Positions 25,929 to 34,375 are shown, numbered from the stretch's first letter. The stretch: DNA of 64,000 nucleotides from Caulobacter sp048541825 (GCF_048541825.1 NZ_CP183332.1:1302001-1366000), one strand, 5' to 3'. A program made the numbers and translations. Notes: generated by a model not told the origin, from the letters alone.

Positions 25929-26603
25929 ATGACTGTCGCGTCGAAGTTCCCCAAGTTTCTTGCGACCCCCAAGGGGCGCGTCATCATCGCTCTTAGCCTC
26001 GCGGGCGGCGTTGTCGGGTTCAGCTCGGGCCTGTTGATCGGCAAGCTCGAGAAGGGTGGGACGTTAAGTCTTCAGGCCCTGGGCTGGTCAGACATTCTGT
26101 CGGGGCTCATCGCCCTGATGCTGATTGCGACCGGACTGATGGTGCTGATCGTCAGCTTTAGTCGGAAGGCCTCTGGCCGAGTTCTGGATCCCGCCAGCCA
26201 GCGCGATGCGACCTCAGCCCAGGCTTCCTATTATCGGCAGCAGGGTGTCGTTTCGCTGCTGGCGGGCCTGATGCTGGCCGCGCCGGTCCTGGTCCTCTCG
26301 GTCGATGATCCGCCGCCTTTCGAGCTTGCCGCTGCCGTGATGACCGGCATCGTGGCGCTGTTTCTGGTCCAGACAGTCGCCAATCTGACCCTCTGGTTCC
26401 GCAGTGACGAACTGGTTCGGCGGGTGATTTCCGAGACGGGCGCTGCCACCTTCTGGCTCCTGCAGGGCGCACTGTTTTTGTGGGCCGCCGGCGAAAAGCT
26501 GAACCTGCTGCCTGCGCTATCCCTCTGGGACGCCGTCAGTCTGATGATGGCCAGCTATCTGCTGCTCTCCGCCATTGTCGCCCACCGCCGCGGTCTTGCC
26601 TGA
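25929..26603 (+). CDS. Membrane protein of unknown function (cassette gene 3)
   Basis: A 224-residue protein with about six hydrophobic segments, including VIIALSLAGGVVGFSSGLLI, ILSGLIALMLIATGLMVLIV, VSLLAGLMLAAPVLVL and TFWLLQGALFLWAAG. A charged loop (RKASGRVLDPASQRDATSAQ) links segments 2 and 3. It begins 24 bp after the HTH gene with a GTAAGGAG ribosome site, so it is probably the last gene of the unit. No catalytic motif or family was recognised. Confidence 0.75.
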   Translation: MTVASKFPKFLATPKGRVIIALSLAGGVVGFSSGLLIGKLEKGGTLSLQALGWSDILSGLIALMLIATGLMVLIVSFSRKASGRVLDPASQRDATSAQASYYRQQGVVSLLAGLMLAAPVLVLSVDDPPPFELAAAVMTGIVALFLVQTVANLTLWFRSDELVRRVISETGAATFWLLQGALFLWAAGEKLNLLPALSLWDAVSLMMASYLLLSAIVAHRRGLA

Positions 26604-26615
26604 TCGACCGCCGGG

Positions 26616-26643
26616 TCTCTCTCTCTCTCTCTCTCTCTCTCTC
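26616..26643. repeat. (TC)14 microsatellite before the hydrolase gene
   Basis: A 28-bp uninterrupted TC tract, rare in a bacterial chromosome. It begins 12 bp after the cassette gene 3 stop and ends 27 bp before ATG 26671. Slippage could change promoter spacing, or the reading frame if translation began upstream, where a frame is open through the tract from 26575. Confidence 0.9.
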
Positions 26644-26670
26644 CTTAAACGTCTCGAACGGACAAACGCC

Positions 26671-27567
26671 ATGACTTCTCGTCTGCCAGCGCGCGCCGCC
26701 GCTTGCCTGATCGCCATCCTTGCCGCCATCGGCGTGTTCGGGGGCAACCACGCCCACGCGGCCCCGGTGTCCGACCGCATCGCGGTCACGGTCAGCGGGC
26801 AGGGGCCTGATGTGGTGCTGATCCCCGGCCTGGCCTCTTCCGGCGCGGTCTGGGACGCCACGGTCAAGCAGCTGTCAGGCCGCTATCGGGTCCATGTCGT
26901 TCAGGTCGCCGGTTTCGCCGGCGCGCCGGTCGGCGGCAATGCCGAGGGGGCCGTGCTGGAACCGCTGGTCGAAGCCGTCGACAGCTATATCAAGAGCGCC
27001 GGTCTGAAGTCGCCGGCCGTGATCGGCCATTCAATGGGCGGCCTGACTGGCCTGATGCTGGCCCGCCGCCATCCCGAGGATCTCAGCCGCCTGATGATCG
27101 TCGACAGCCTGCCGTTCTATGCGGTGCTGTTCTCGCCGGCCGCCACGGTCGAGGGCGTCAGGCCGCAGGCGACCGCCATGCGCGACGGCATGACCGCTAT
27201 GTCGGCCGAGACCTTCGCCGCCCAGCAGGCCATGACCATGCCCCGCCTGGTCAAGTCGCCGGACGGCCTGAAGGCCGCGCTGGACTGGTCCAGGACCTCG
27301 TCGCAACCGGTCGTGGCGCGCGCCCTGTACGATGTTCTGACCACGGACATGCGCGGCGAGCTGGCCGCGGTCACCACGCCGACCACCATGCTCTACCCCT
27401 ATGATCCGGCCATGGGCGCGCCCCAGGCCATGGTCGACCAGACCTATGCCGGCGCCTACGCCAAGCTGGCCGGGGCCAGGCTGGAGCGCATCGACGGCGC
27501 CTTTCACTTCATCATGGTCGACCAGCCGGCCGCCTTCGCCGCCGCCGTCGAGCGCTTCCTGAAATAG
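26671..27567 (+). CDS. Exported alpha/beta hydrolase
   Basis: A 298-residue hydrolase with a signal peptide (about residues 1-30, ending HAHAAPVSD). The nucleophile elbow is GHSMGG near residue 116, and a histidine in IDGAFHFIMVDQP near the C-terminus likely completes the triad. The oxyanion strand reads VVLIPGLASSGAVWD. ATG 26671 is chosen because the signal peptide follows directly. The promoter region contains the (TC)14 tract, so expression may vary between cells. Substrate unknown. Confidence 0.85.
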   Translation: MTSRLPARAAACLIAILAAIGVFGGNHAHAAPVSDRIAVTVSGQGPDVVLIPGLASSGAVWDATVKQLSGRYRVHVVQVAGFAGAPVGGNAEGAVLEPLVEAVDSYIKSAGLKSPAVIGHSMGGLTGLMLARRHPEDLSRLMIVDSLPFYAVLFSPAATVEGVRPQATAMRDGMTAMSAETFAAQQAMTMPRLVKSPDGLKAALDWSRTSSQPVVARALYDVLTTDMRGELAAVTTPTTMLYPYDPAMGAPQAMVDQTYAGAYAKLAGARLERIDGAFHFIMVDQPAAFAAAVERFLK

Positions 27568-27574
27568 CCGCCTT

Positions 27575-27598
27575 CGCCGGGCCTGATTGCGCCCGGCG
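27575..27598 (+). terminator. Hairpin after the exported hydrolase gene
   Basis: CGCCGGGC/GCCCGGCG forms a perfect 8-bp stem with an 8-base loop, 7 bp after the stop codon. No T-run follows, so it may stabilise the 3' end rather than terminate. Confidence 0.4.
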
Positions 27599-27642
27599 AG
27601 GCTTCGCCCCTAACTCGTCCTCGCATCTGCTCAGAGAATCAC

Positions 27643-28533
27643 ATGTTTCAACCCCTCATCCAGTCCGCCCGCCGCGCGGCCATCGGCCTGGTTTCCCTGC
27701 TGGCCCTTGGCCTCGCCGCCCCGGCCACCGCCGAGCCCGCCCTTTGGGCGATCAAGGACCAGGACTCGACGATCTACCTGTTCGGCACGGTCCACGTGCT
27801 GAAGCCGGCGACCCAGTGGCGCTCGCCCCGGATCGATCAGGCCCTGAAAGCCAGCGACGATCTGGTGATCGAGGTCCTGGGCGCCGACGACCCGGCGGTC
27901 ATGCAGCCGCTGGTCATGCAGTACGGCCTGGACCGCGCCACCCCGCTGTCGCAGAAGCTGTCGCCCAGGGACCTCAAGCGCGCCCAGGGTCTGGCCCTGG
28001 CCGCGGGCATGCCGCCCCAGGCCATGGAGGTCATGCGACCCTGGCTGGCCTCGATCTCGCTGGCCATGCTGCCGGTGATCAAGGCCGGCTACGATCCACG
28101 CAGCGGGGTCGAGCAGGTGGTGTCCGCCGAGATGAAGGCGGCGGGCAAGCCGGCCTCGTCGCTGGAGACCGCCGAACAGCAGATCCGCTTCTTCGCCGAC
28201 ATGCCGACCAAGACCGAGGTCGAGATGCTGCGGGCCACCCTGGACGACGCCGAAGCCGGCCCGGCCAAGATCGACAGCATGGTCGCGGCCTGGGCGGCCG
28301 GCGACATCCGGTCCCTGGAGGAGCAGTTCATCACCGAGATGAAGACCAACTATGCCGAGGTCTATGGCGTGCTGCTGACCGACCGCAATCGCGACTGGGC
28401 CAGGCAGCTGAAGACCAAGCTCGCCGGATCGGGCGTCAGTTTCGTCGCGGTCGGGGCGGGGCACCTGGTCGGCGCTGACAGCCTGCAGGCGCAGCTGGCG
28501 ACGCTGGGCGTCCAGACCGAGCGCGTGAACTAG
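27643..28533 (+). CDS. TraB/GumN family protein
   Basis: A 296-residue secreted or periplasmic protein with a signal peptide (to about residue 30, ATAEPALW). It has the family opening ALWAIKDQDSTIYLFGTVHV and closing GAGHLVGADSLQAQL, which hold the two paired GTxH/GxxH-like motifs of the TraB/GumN fold (related to Tiki proteases). A metalloprotease-like role is possible; no bacterial substrate is established. It stands alone between the hydrolase and uxs. Confidence 0.9.
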   Translation: MFQPLIQSARRAAIGLVSLLALGLAAPATAEPALWAIKDQDSTIYLFGTVHVLKPATQWRSPRIDQALKASDDLVIEVLGADDPAVMQPLVMQYGLDRATPLSQKLSPRDLKRAQGLALAAGMPPQAMEVMRPWLASISLAMLPVIKAGYDPRSGVEQVVSAEMKAAGKPASSLETAEQQIRFFADMPTKTEVEMLRATLDDAEAGPAKIDSMVAAWAAGDIRSLEEQFITEMKTNYAEVYGVLLTDRNRDWARQLKTKLAGSGVSFVAVGAGHLVGADSLQAQLATLGVQTERVN

Positions 28534-28654
28534 CCACGCCAGGGACGGGTGCGCCGGTCGGTCGCATCCGTCAACGCGGGCGACGGTTGAGCCAAGGCGC
28601 GAGACCCGTTACGCACATCAGACAACGGTGAAGATCGCGCCGCAGAGATCCGTC

Positions 28655-29653
28655 ATGTCCGCCCAGACCGCCGCCAAGAAACACACCGCCCTTCGCATCC
28701 TGGTGACCGGCGGGGCCGGCTTTGTCGGCTCTCACCTGTGCGACCGACTGATCGCGCGGGGCGACCGGGTGGTGTGCCTGGACAACCTGTTCACGGGCAG
28801 CAAGGACAACATCGCCCACCTGATGGATCACCCGAACTTCGAGTTCGTGAACCACGACGTGAACCATCCGATCTTCATTCCGGTCGACCAGATCTATAAC
28901 CTGGCCTGCCCAGCCTCGCCGATCCACTACCAGTACGATCCGGTGATGACCGTGCGCACCAATGTCCTGGGCGCGATCAACATGCTGGACCTGGCCAAGC
29001 GCACCGGCGCCCGGGTCATGCAGGCCTCGACCAGCGAGGTCTATGGCGATCCCGAGATCCACCCGCAGGTCGAAAGCTATTGGGGCCGGGTCAATCCGAT
29101 CGGCCCACGGGCCTGCTATGACGAGGGCAAGCGCTGCGCCGAGACGCTGTTCTTCGACAGCTTCCGGCAGGACAGCATCGACATCAAGGTGGTGCGGATC
29201 TTCAACACCTATGGTCCGCGCATGGCGATCAATGACGGCCGCGTGGTCAGTAATTTCGTGGTCCAGGCCCTGACCAACCAGCCGATCACCATCTATGGCG
29301 AAGGCCAGCAGACCCGCAGCTTCTGCTATGTCGACGACCTGGTCGAAGGCTTCATCCGGATGATGGCCACGCCCACCGGCTTCACAGGCCCGGTCAATAT
29401 CGGCAATCCCAACGAGTTCACGATCCTGGAGCTTGCCCAGCAGACCATCGCTCAGATCGGCTCGACCTCGGTGATCGAGCGCAAGCCGCTGCCGCAGGAC
29501 GATCCCCGCCAGCGTCAGCCCGACATCACCCTGGCCAGGTCGGCGCTGGACTGGGAGCCCAGGACCCAGCTCAAGGAAGGCCTGGCCAGGACCATCGCCC
29601 ATTTCAAGGCCGTTCTGGGCAAAGGCCTGGTCGAGGACGAGCGCCGAGCCTAG
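28655..29653 (+). CDS. UDP-glucuronate decarboxylase (UDP-xylose synthase) type SDR
   Basis: Extended short-chain dehydrogenase expected to convert UDP-glucuronate to UDP-xylose, an envelope sugar donor. The 332-residue protein has the NAD motif GGAGFVGSHLCDR, the catalytic serine region ASTSEVYGDP and Tyr-x3-Lys in CYDEGKR. DNLFTGSKDNI and LPQDDPRQRQPDI are typical of the UXS group. ATG 28655 is preferred over GTG 28628. Its last codons overlap the 3' end of the opposite GST frame and begin the 59-bp direct repeat. Confidence 0.9.
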   Translation: MSAQTAAKKHTALRILVTGGAGFVGSHLCDRLIARGDRVVCLDNLFTGSKDNIAHLMDHPNFEFVNHDVNHPIFIPVDQIYNLACPASPIHYQYDPVMTVRTNVLGAINMLDLAKRTGARVMQASTSEVYGDPEIHPQVESYWGRVNPIGPRACYDEGKRCAETLFFDSFRQDSIDIKVVRIFNTYGPRMAINDGRVVSNFVVQALTNQPITIYGEGQQTRSFCYVDDLVEGFIRMMATPTGFTGPVNIGNPNEFTILELAQQTIAQIGSTSVIERKPLPQDDPRQRQPDITLARSALDWEPRTQLKEGLARTIAHFKAVLGKGLVEDERRA

Positions 29654-30836
29654 CCGGTTTCACCGTCTGTAGCTCTTGAGAACCCCGCCCAGACCCGCTC
29701 CAAGGCGCTGCAAGGGTTTGCGGCGCGGGCGTTGATCGTCGGGCCGCCTTTAATGGCGTCTGGTCAAGAGGTCTCCACCAGCGATCACGAACTTTGCCGT
29801 CATGCGATGGCAAGTTCCGGCCAGCGTCGCCCTCCGCTGCGGATAGCAGGATCTCGCGGGACCGCGGGCCCAGATGCCCGTCGACGGCCCGTCGCGAGGC
29901 GCCGTCCAGTACAGCATAGGCGGTCTGGAGCCGCCCCAGTCGCCAGGCGCGATAGGCGTTGGCGCGATACCGGAAGGTGACGCCCGATCCGATGTAGTGC
30001 GTGCGGGCCGCTCCGCTGCTGACAGCCTGCTGATTGGCGGCCATCTCGGGCAGGAAGCGGTCTTCGATCAGATCCATCAAGGGACCGAGATCGTCCGGTA
30101 TGCGCGTCATCAGGGCTGCAGAACGGCTGGGATCGGGTTTCAGGGCCCATAGTCGGGCGACCCAGCCGGCGACCGACGGCGCACGCGCGCGCATGATCGC
30201 TGCGGGTGTCGGGTCGCAGGCGAAATGCCGAAACAGCGGCCCAAACAGTCCGATATCCGCCCGTGTCGGCGCTTCGCCCAGCAACCAGTCCCGCCGCGCG
30301 AAGATCTTGTCCAGCGCGTCGAGCGTGTCCAGATAGTCCGCCTCGACGCGGAAGCGATTGGCCCGGTTCACGCCCTCACCGCCCAGATAGACGGACCTTT
30401 GCCGAAGCAGTGCAGCCTGACGTCTCAGCGCCCTGGGTAGAGCGATGTCGCGGAACATGCCGTCAGCAAGCCGTCCGCTCATCAACTGGGCGTCCGCCCG
30501 ATAGGCCCATCGATAGTAGAGCGCCGGTCGCCAAAGATGCTCGTCACCATAGGTTTCGATCAGAGCCGCGAGGAAGCTCAGGGCGGGGTCGGACGGTGTG
30601 AGGGCGCTTTGGGGATGGTCAGCCTCAAGTTGGTCGATGATGACCGGGGTATCGGTCAGCCAGCGGCCATCGGGCAGTTCCAGCTGGGGCATCTGGCGGA
30701 CGCCGGTCTTAAGAGCCAGGGCGCGAAACGCGGCCGTATCCATCTCCTGAAGGCGATAGGGCAGGCCCTTGGCGCGCAGATATCCCTCCAGCTTGCCCGT
30801 GAAATAGGACAAATCGAGCCCGTGAACGATGAGCAT
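29604..30836 (-). CDS. Glutathione S-transferase family protein with extended tail
   Basis: A 410-residue frame. Residues 1-80 form a thioredoxin-like GST N-domain (LDLSYFTGKLEGYLRAKGLP, RQMPQLELPDGRWLTDTPVI), and an all-helical GST C-domain follows to about 250. Further helices run to about 340. The last 60 or so residues are Pro/Arg-rich; the final 30 are read through the left direct repeat and the end of uxs, so the natural C-terminus may have been lost in a rearrangement. It overlaps uxs tail to tail by 50 bp. It may be acquired DNA; glutathione use is unproven. Confidence 0.75.
   Translation of the reverse strand: MLIVHGLDLSYFTGKLEGYLRAKGLPYRLQEMDTAAFRALALKTGVRQMPQLELPDGRWLTDTPVIIDQLEADHPQSALTPSDPALSFLAALIETYGDEHLWRPALYYRWAYRADAQLMSGRLADGMFRDIALPRALRRQAALLRQRSVYLGGEGVNRANRFRVEADYLDTLDALDKIFARRDWLLGEAPTRADIGLFGPLFRHFACDPTPAAIMRARAPSVAGWVARLWALKPDPSRSAALMTRIPDDLGPLMDLIEDRFLPEMAANQQAVSSGAARTHYIGSGVTFRYRANAYRAWRLGRLQTAYAVLDGASRRAVDGHLGPRSREILLSAAEGDAGRNLPSHDGKVRDRWWRPLDQTPLKAARRSTPAPQTLAAPWSGSGRGSQELQTVKPARLGARPRPGLCPERP
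29641..29712. repeat. Left direct repeat flanking the GST gene (tRNA-less copy)
   Basis: 29641-29699 matches 31087-31145 at 55 of 59 positions. It is then followed directly by CCAAGGCGCTGCA, which in the right copy lies after the tRNA-Gly gene. The joint is at a CCCGCT hexamer that also occurs on both sides of the tRNA, so the left copy looks like the right one with the tRNA deleted. Confidence 0.85.
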
Positions 30837-31086
30837 CGGAGCCCGCCTTTCGCTGCGTTGATCGCGTCGAGTCTTTTATGGCATTTGCAGTGTCATTAGT
30901 AACGTGAGCCGTGGGCGACGGTCCAAACGTCTGGCGCTACCACGGCCGATCGCCGCTCGCTTTAAGGCCTTCTCCTGCAGCAGTTTCAATTCCGCCAGCA
31001 CCGTCGCGATCAGTTCCGACACCGTCAGCTGGATGCGCACGGTCCATCGCCGGGTGGAGCAAGGGCCCGGGCCTGATCGAGAACTG
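30837..31086. other. Gene-free interval left of the right direct repeat
   Basis: About 250 bp with no gene that I can support. Its last 40 bp, read on the plus strand, resemble an eroded uxs 3' end: the tail ARSIAGWSKGPGLIENWRRA-stop parallels ARTIAHFKAVLGKGLVEDERRA-stop of the intact gene. It is probably a leftover of a duplicated uxs end. Confidence 0.5.
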
Positions 31087-31145
31087 GCGCCGAGCCTAGT
31101 CCGTTTCACCGTCTGCAGCTCTTGAGAACCCCGCGCAGACCCGCT
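31087..31145. repeat. Right direct repeat flanking the GST gene
   Basis: The 59-bp partner of 29641-29699 (4 mismatches), in the same orientation. It starts within an uxs-like coding end and runs up to the tRNA-Gly promoter -10. The two copies bracket about 1.4 kb holding the GST gene. Confidence 0.85.
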
Positions 31146-31150
31146 AGACG
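31122..31150 (+). promoter_or_regulatory. Sigma-73-type promoter of tRNA-Gly
   Basis: TTGAGAA (31122-31128), a 14-base spacer, then GCTAGACG (31143-31150). This fits the Caulobacter housekeeping consensus TTGACGS-N10-14-GCTANAWC. Transcription would begin a few bases before the tRNA. The left repeat copy keeps the -35 but has lost the -10. Confidence 0.65.
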
Positions 31151-31163
31151 ACCCTTACGCCTG

Positions 31164-31238
31164 GCGGGCGTAGCTCAGAGGTAGAGCGTCTGCTTCCCAA
31201 GCAGAATGTCGTGGGTTCGATTCCCATCGCCCGCTCCA
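31164..31238 (+). tRNA. tRNA-Gly (anticodon CCC)
   Basis: 75 nt with an encoded CCA end. The acceptor stem GCGGGCG pairs with CGCCCGC, and the anticodon stem TCTGC/GCAGA closes the loop TTCCCAA (anticodon CCC, reading GGG). The T-arm has GGTTCGATTCC. All arms fold normally. The GTG start of the next gene lies 25 bp after the CCA. Confidence 0.97.
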
Positions 31239-31262
31239 AGGCGCTGCAGGCAGGAGCGCCTC

Positions 31263-32330
31263 GTGGGGAAACTCTTCGACAAGGCGCAGCGCGCCGAGGC
31301 CGCACTGGATTTCGAAGAGGCGGAGCGCCTCTTCAAGCTGGCGGTGCGGATGGACCCCAAGAATCTGGCGACCCTGCACAACCTGGGCGGTGTATTGTCC
31401 AGCCTCAGTCGGTTGCCAGAGGCTGAAAAGGCTTATCGGCGGGCCTTGGCCATTGATCCAGGCTCGGCGCGCACCCACTACGCGCTCAGCCAGGTCATTA
31501 TGATGCAGGGGCGGTACAGGGATGCGGTCCCGCATTTCCGGCGGCGTCACGAGGTGGCCAAGTACAACACCAACAAGCCGGGCTTCTTCGAATGTCCCGA
31601 GTGGAACGGCGAGGATCTGGGCGGTCGCTCGCTGCTGATCTGGCCCGAGCAGGGGTTTGGCGACGAACTTCAGTATGCGCGGTTCGCGCCGATCCTGGCG
31701 GAACGCGGCGCGACCGTCAGGCTGGTCTGCAGGCCTCAGGTCTCCCGGCTGTTCTCCCGGTCGTTGCCGGGCGTCGAGGTCTATGAGGGCAGTGGCCAGG
31801 TCGAGATCCCGGACAGCGATTTCTATGTCATGGGTCCCGATATCGTCGGCCTGATGGACTACACACTCGAAACCGTTCCGGGCGCGCCCTATCTCAAGGC
31901 CGCCGGCAAGCTCTCGTCTTCGGCGCGGATTGGCCTGGTCACGGCGGGCAGCGCGGCCCATGGAAACAATGGCTACCGCTCGCTTGACCAGGCGGACGGC
32001 CTGAAACTGGCCGCCGTGCTCGGCGCGACCGTCGGTCTGGACCATGCCGCTACGGGCGGGAAGGATTTCGCCGACACCGCTGACATTATCGAAGGTCTCG
32101 ATGTCGTTGTGACCGTCGACACGGCCATCGCCCACCTGGCGGGCGGGATGGGCAAAGCGGTTTGGCTGCTGCTCACCCGGATCGACACGGACTGGCGATG
32201 GGGAAGGGGGCAGGAGCGATCAACCTGGTATCCCTCGGCAGAGTTGTTCTTCAGCGACGCCAAGGGGCGCTGGACAGAAACGATCGCGCGTCTTGGCGAG
32301 CGCGCTGCGGCTCTTGAGGCAACACCCTGA
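31263..32330 (+). CDS. TPR protein with glycosyltransferase-9-like C-terminus
   Basis: A 355-residue protein. Residues about 1-110 hold three TPR units (AEAALDFEEAERLFKLAVRM, LATLHNLGGVLSSLSRLPEA, ARTHYALSQVIMMQGRYRDA). The C-terminal half has LLIWPEQGFGDELQYARFAP and DVVVTVDTAIAHLAGGMGKA, typical of TPR proteins related to glycosyltransferase family 9. GTG 31263 follows an AGGAG site; upstream frame continues into the tRNA and cannot be used. It is probably read from the tRNA promoter or from within the repeat. Role unknown; protein or polysaccharide glycosylation is possible. Confidence 0.85.
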   Translation: MGKLFDKAQRAEAALDFEEAERLFKLAVRMDPKNLATLHNLGGVLSSLSRLPEAEKAYRRALAIDPGSARTHYALSQVIMMQGRYRDAVPHFRRRHEVAKYNTNKPGFFECPEWNGEDLGGRSLLIWPEQGFGDELQYARFAPILAERGATVRLVCRPQVSRLFSRSLPGVEVYEGSGQVEIPDSDFYVMGPDIVGLMDYTLETVPGAPYLKAAGKLSSSARIGLVTAGSAAHGNNGYRSLDQADGLKLAAVLGATVGLDHAATGGKDFADTADIIEGLDVVVTVDTAIAHLAGGMGKAVWLLLTRIDTDWRWGRGQERSTWYPSAELFFSDAKGRWTETIARLGERAAALEATP

Positions 32331-32413
32331 TTGGATCGTGGCATCCGCTCCAGGCTTTTGCTTTGACGCCCTAGTTCGGCGGCGAGCCGCTATCCACCTT
32401 GCCGAACAACGCC

Positions 32414-34264
32414 CTAAGCCGCAGCGGCCAAACACTGTGACAGGGTTGCCGCCAGGGCCCTGGCTTCGATGGGCTTGGGCAGGACGCCATCCATTCCCGC
32501 CCGCAGATAGCTTTCGACCTCGTGGGCCAGCACGCTTGCGGTGACGGCGAAGATCGGGATCCGGGCGGCGCCGGCCAGGGCCTCTTCACGGCGGATCGTC
32601 CGAGTGGCCTCGACGCCGTCCATGTCGGGCATGTGCACGTCCATGAAGATCGCGTCCCAGGGCTGGGCGCGCCAGGCCGCCACCGCTTCACGACCGCTGA
32701 CGGCGAAGCCGCAGGTGACACCGAACGGTTCGACCAGGGCGGCGAGGATGCGTCGGTTGACCGGGTTGTCGTCCACCACCAGAAGCGAAGCGGGCGCCTC
32801 GCCGGCAACCTCGTCGACCTCGTCCTCGATCGGGACTTCGGAAGACACCACCGACGGGATTGGCGCATCGAAATCGAACCGCGCGCCGATGCCCAGGGCG
32901 GATGTGACCTTCAGCAAACCGCCCATGCGCTCGGAGATCTCGCGGCAGATGGCCAGGCCCAGCCCGACCCCTCCGACCTGGCGGGTCGAAGAACTGTCGA
33001 CCTGAACGAAGCGCTCGAAAATGGCTTCGTGGTCCTTCGCGGCGATACCGATGCCCGTATCGATCACGGCGATCTGCAGCCGATGGTCGTCGCCGGTGAT
33101 CTTGACCGTGACACCGCCCTGCCGAGTGAACTTCAGCGCGTTGGAGATCAGGTTGGCGAGGAGCTGGGCGAGTCTTTCCCCGTCCCCGCGTCGGAAGCGC
33201 GCCAGATCGGGTTGCAGGGCAATGGTCAGGGACAGGCCCTGCTCACGGGCTATGGGCTGATGGAGTTCCCGGATATCGCTGACCAGGGTTTCCAGCGAGA
33301 ACACGTTCAGCCGCAACTGCAATCCGCCGGCTTCGATCTGGGAAATGTCGAGGATATCGTCGATCAGTTGCCGCATGACGCGAGAGGCGGTCTTCATCAC
33401 CCCCAGGCGCTGGCGTTGCGGCGGGGTCAGCGCTTCGCGCGCCAGCAATTGACCCTCGCCCAGGATGGCGTTCAGCGGGGTGCGCATTTCGTGGCTGACC
33501 ATGGCCAGGAACTGCGACTTGGCGCGATCGGCGACCTGAGCCTTTTCTGACAGACGCTCCAGTTGCTCGGTGCGGACGCGCACACGGCTTTCAAGGTCGC
33601 GGTTCAGCAGGCTGGTGTCGTGGTTGCGTCGATTGACATCCGCGAGCAACTCGCGGTTCTCGTCGCGCAGTCGCAAGCAGTCGACCAGCAGGGCGTGATT
33701 GTTGCGGTGGCCGACGATCATGACGACCCAGAACACGACGCCCAGGGCGCCCAGGATCGCGTCGACGCCGCCCAGGGTGAGCAGGGTTATGGAGGCGGGG
33801 ATCAGGATCAGAGTGACATTGATCCGTCCTATCCATTTCTGGGGCGCCAGAATGCCGACCGCCCCTCCCGCCAGGGCTGACAGCACCACGAGAAGAGCAT
33901 AGCGCGAAACAGGGCTGTCGACAGGAATACGCAGGCAGGCCAGTAGCGCCCACAGGCCTGCGACGAGGACCAGACTCACATTGTGAAGGCGCGCCAGCGG
34001 CCACAGCCGTTCGGCCAGGAGCCGCCCCGCCAGGGCGGCGCCCAGCAGGCGGTCGATCACCATGCGGGCCGCCAGCAGCGTCAGAACGACGGCCAGCCAG
34101 GCCAGGTGAAAAGGCCGTTCCGCGGCTTGTGAGATCAGGGTCAGGCCGATCGCTGCAGCGGCCTGAACCACAATGATGGCCAGACTGTTGCGGTGCGCTT
34201 GCCCCAGCAGGGCGAGCTTGAGAGGGTCGTCCTGCGGCCTGTCCTCCGCTCCTTCAGATCGCAT
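32414..34264 (-). CDS. Hybrid sensor histidine kinase/response regulator
   Basis: A 616-residue membrane-bound hybrid kinase. About five to six hydrophobic segments lie between residues 25 and 185, followed by a coiled region. The HisKA helix has H258 (MVSHEMRTPLNAIL). The ATPase domain shows NLISNALKFT, DTGIGI and GVGLGLAIC. A C-terminal receiver has LLVVDDNPVNRR, phospho-acceptor D542 (MDVHMPDMDG) and lysine in LPKPI. With no DNA-binding output, the signal must pass to a phosphotransfer partner encoded elsewhere. The sensed signal is unknown. Confidence 0.95.
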   Translation of the reverse strand: MRSEGAEDRPQDDPLKLALLGQAHRNSLAIIVVQAAAAIGLTLISQAAERPFHLAWLAVVLTLLAARMVIDRLLGAALAGRLLAERLWPLARLHNVSLVLVAGLWALLACLRIPVDSPVSRYALLVVLSALAGGAVGILAPQKWIGRINVTLILIPASITLLTLGGVDAILGALGVVFWVVMIVGHRNNHALLVDCLRLRDENRELLADVNRRNHDTSLLNRDLESRVRVRTEQLERLSEKAQVADRAKSQFLAMVSHEMRTPLNAILGEGQLLAREALTPPQRQRLGVMKTASRVMRQLIDDILDISQIEAGGLQLRLNVFSLETLVSDIRELHQPIAREQGLSLTIALQPDLARFRRGDGERLAQLLANLISNALKFTRQGGVTVKITGDDHRLQIAVIDTGIGIAAKDHEAIFERFVQVDSSSTRQVGGVGLGLAICREISERMGGLLKVTSALGIGARFDFDAPIPSVVSSEVPIEDEVDEVAGEAPASLLVVDDNPVNRRILAALVEPFGVTCGFAVSGREAVAAWRAQPWDAIFMDVHMPDMDGVEATRTIRREEALAGAARIPIFAVTASVLAHEVESYLRAGMDGVLPKPIEARALAATLSQCLAAAA

Positions 34265-34375
34265 TCCAGCTCTCGCCCCGGCCGCTTAGCTTCACAGATA
34301 CGATCCGCAGGGTGAACGAAGATATGCCAGTTTCAGCGACAAAGTGTCGCGCAGCCTGGCCCGGGCGCCTGCGCC

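Noticed and set aside
30876..31109. Small minus-strand gene between GST and tRNA-Gly
   Set aside because: A 77-codon frame exists, but it crosses the direct repeat, lacks a convincing ribosome site and matches nothing that I know.
31206..31262. Longer N-terminus of the TPR protein starting inside the tRNA
   Set aside because: The frame is open, but it would translate the T-arm and acceptor of tRNA-Gly; GTG 31263 has a proper ribosome site.
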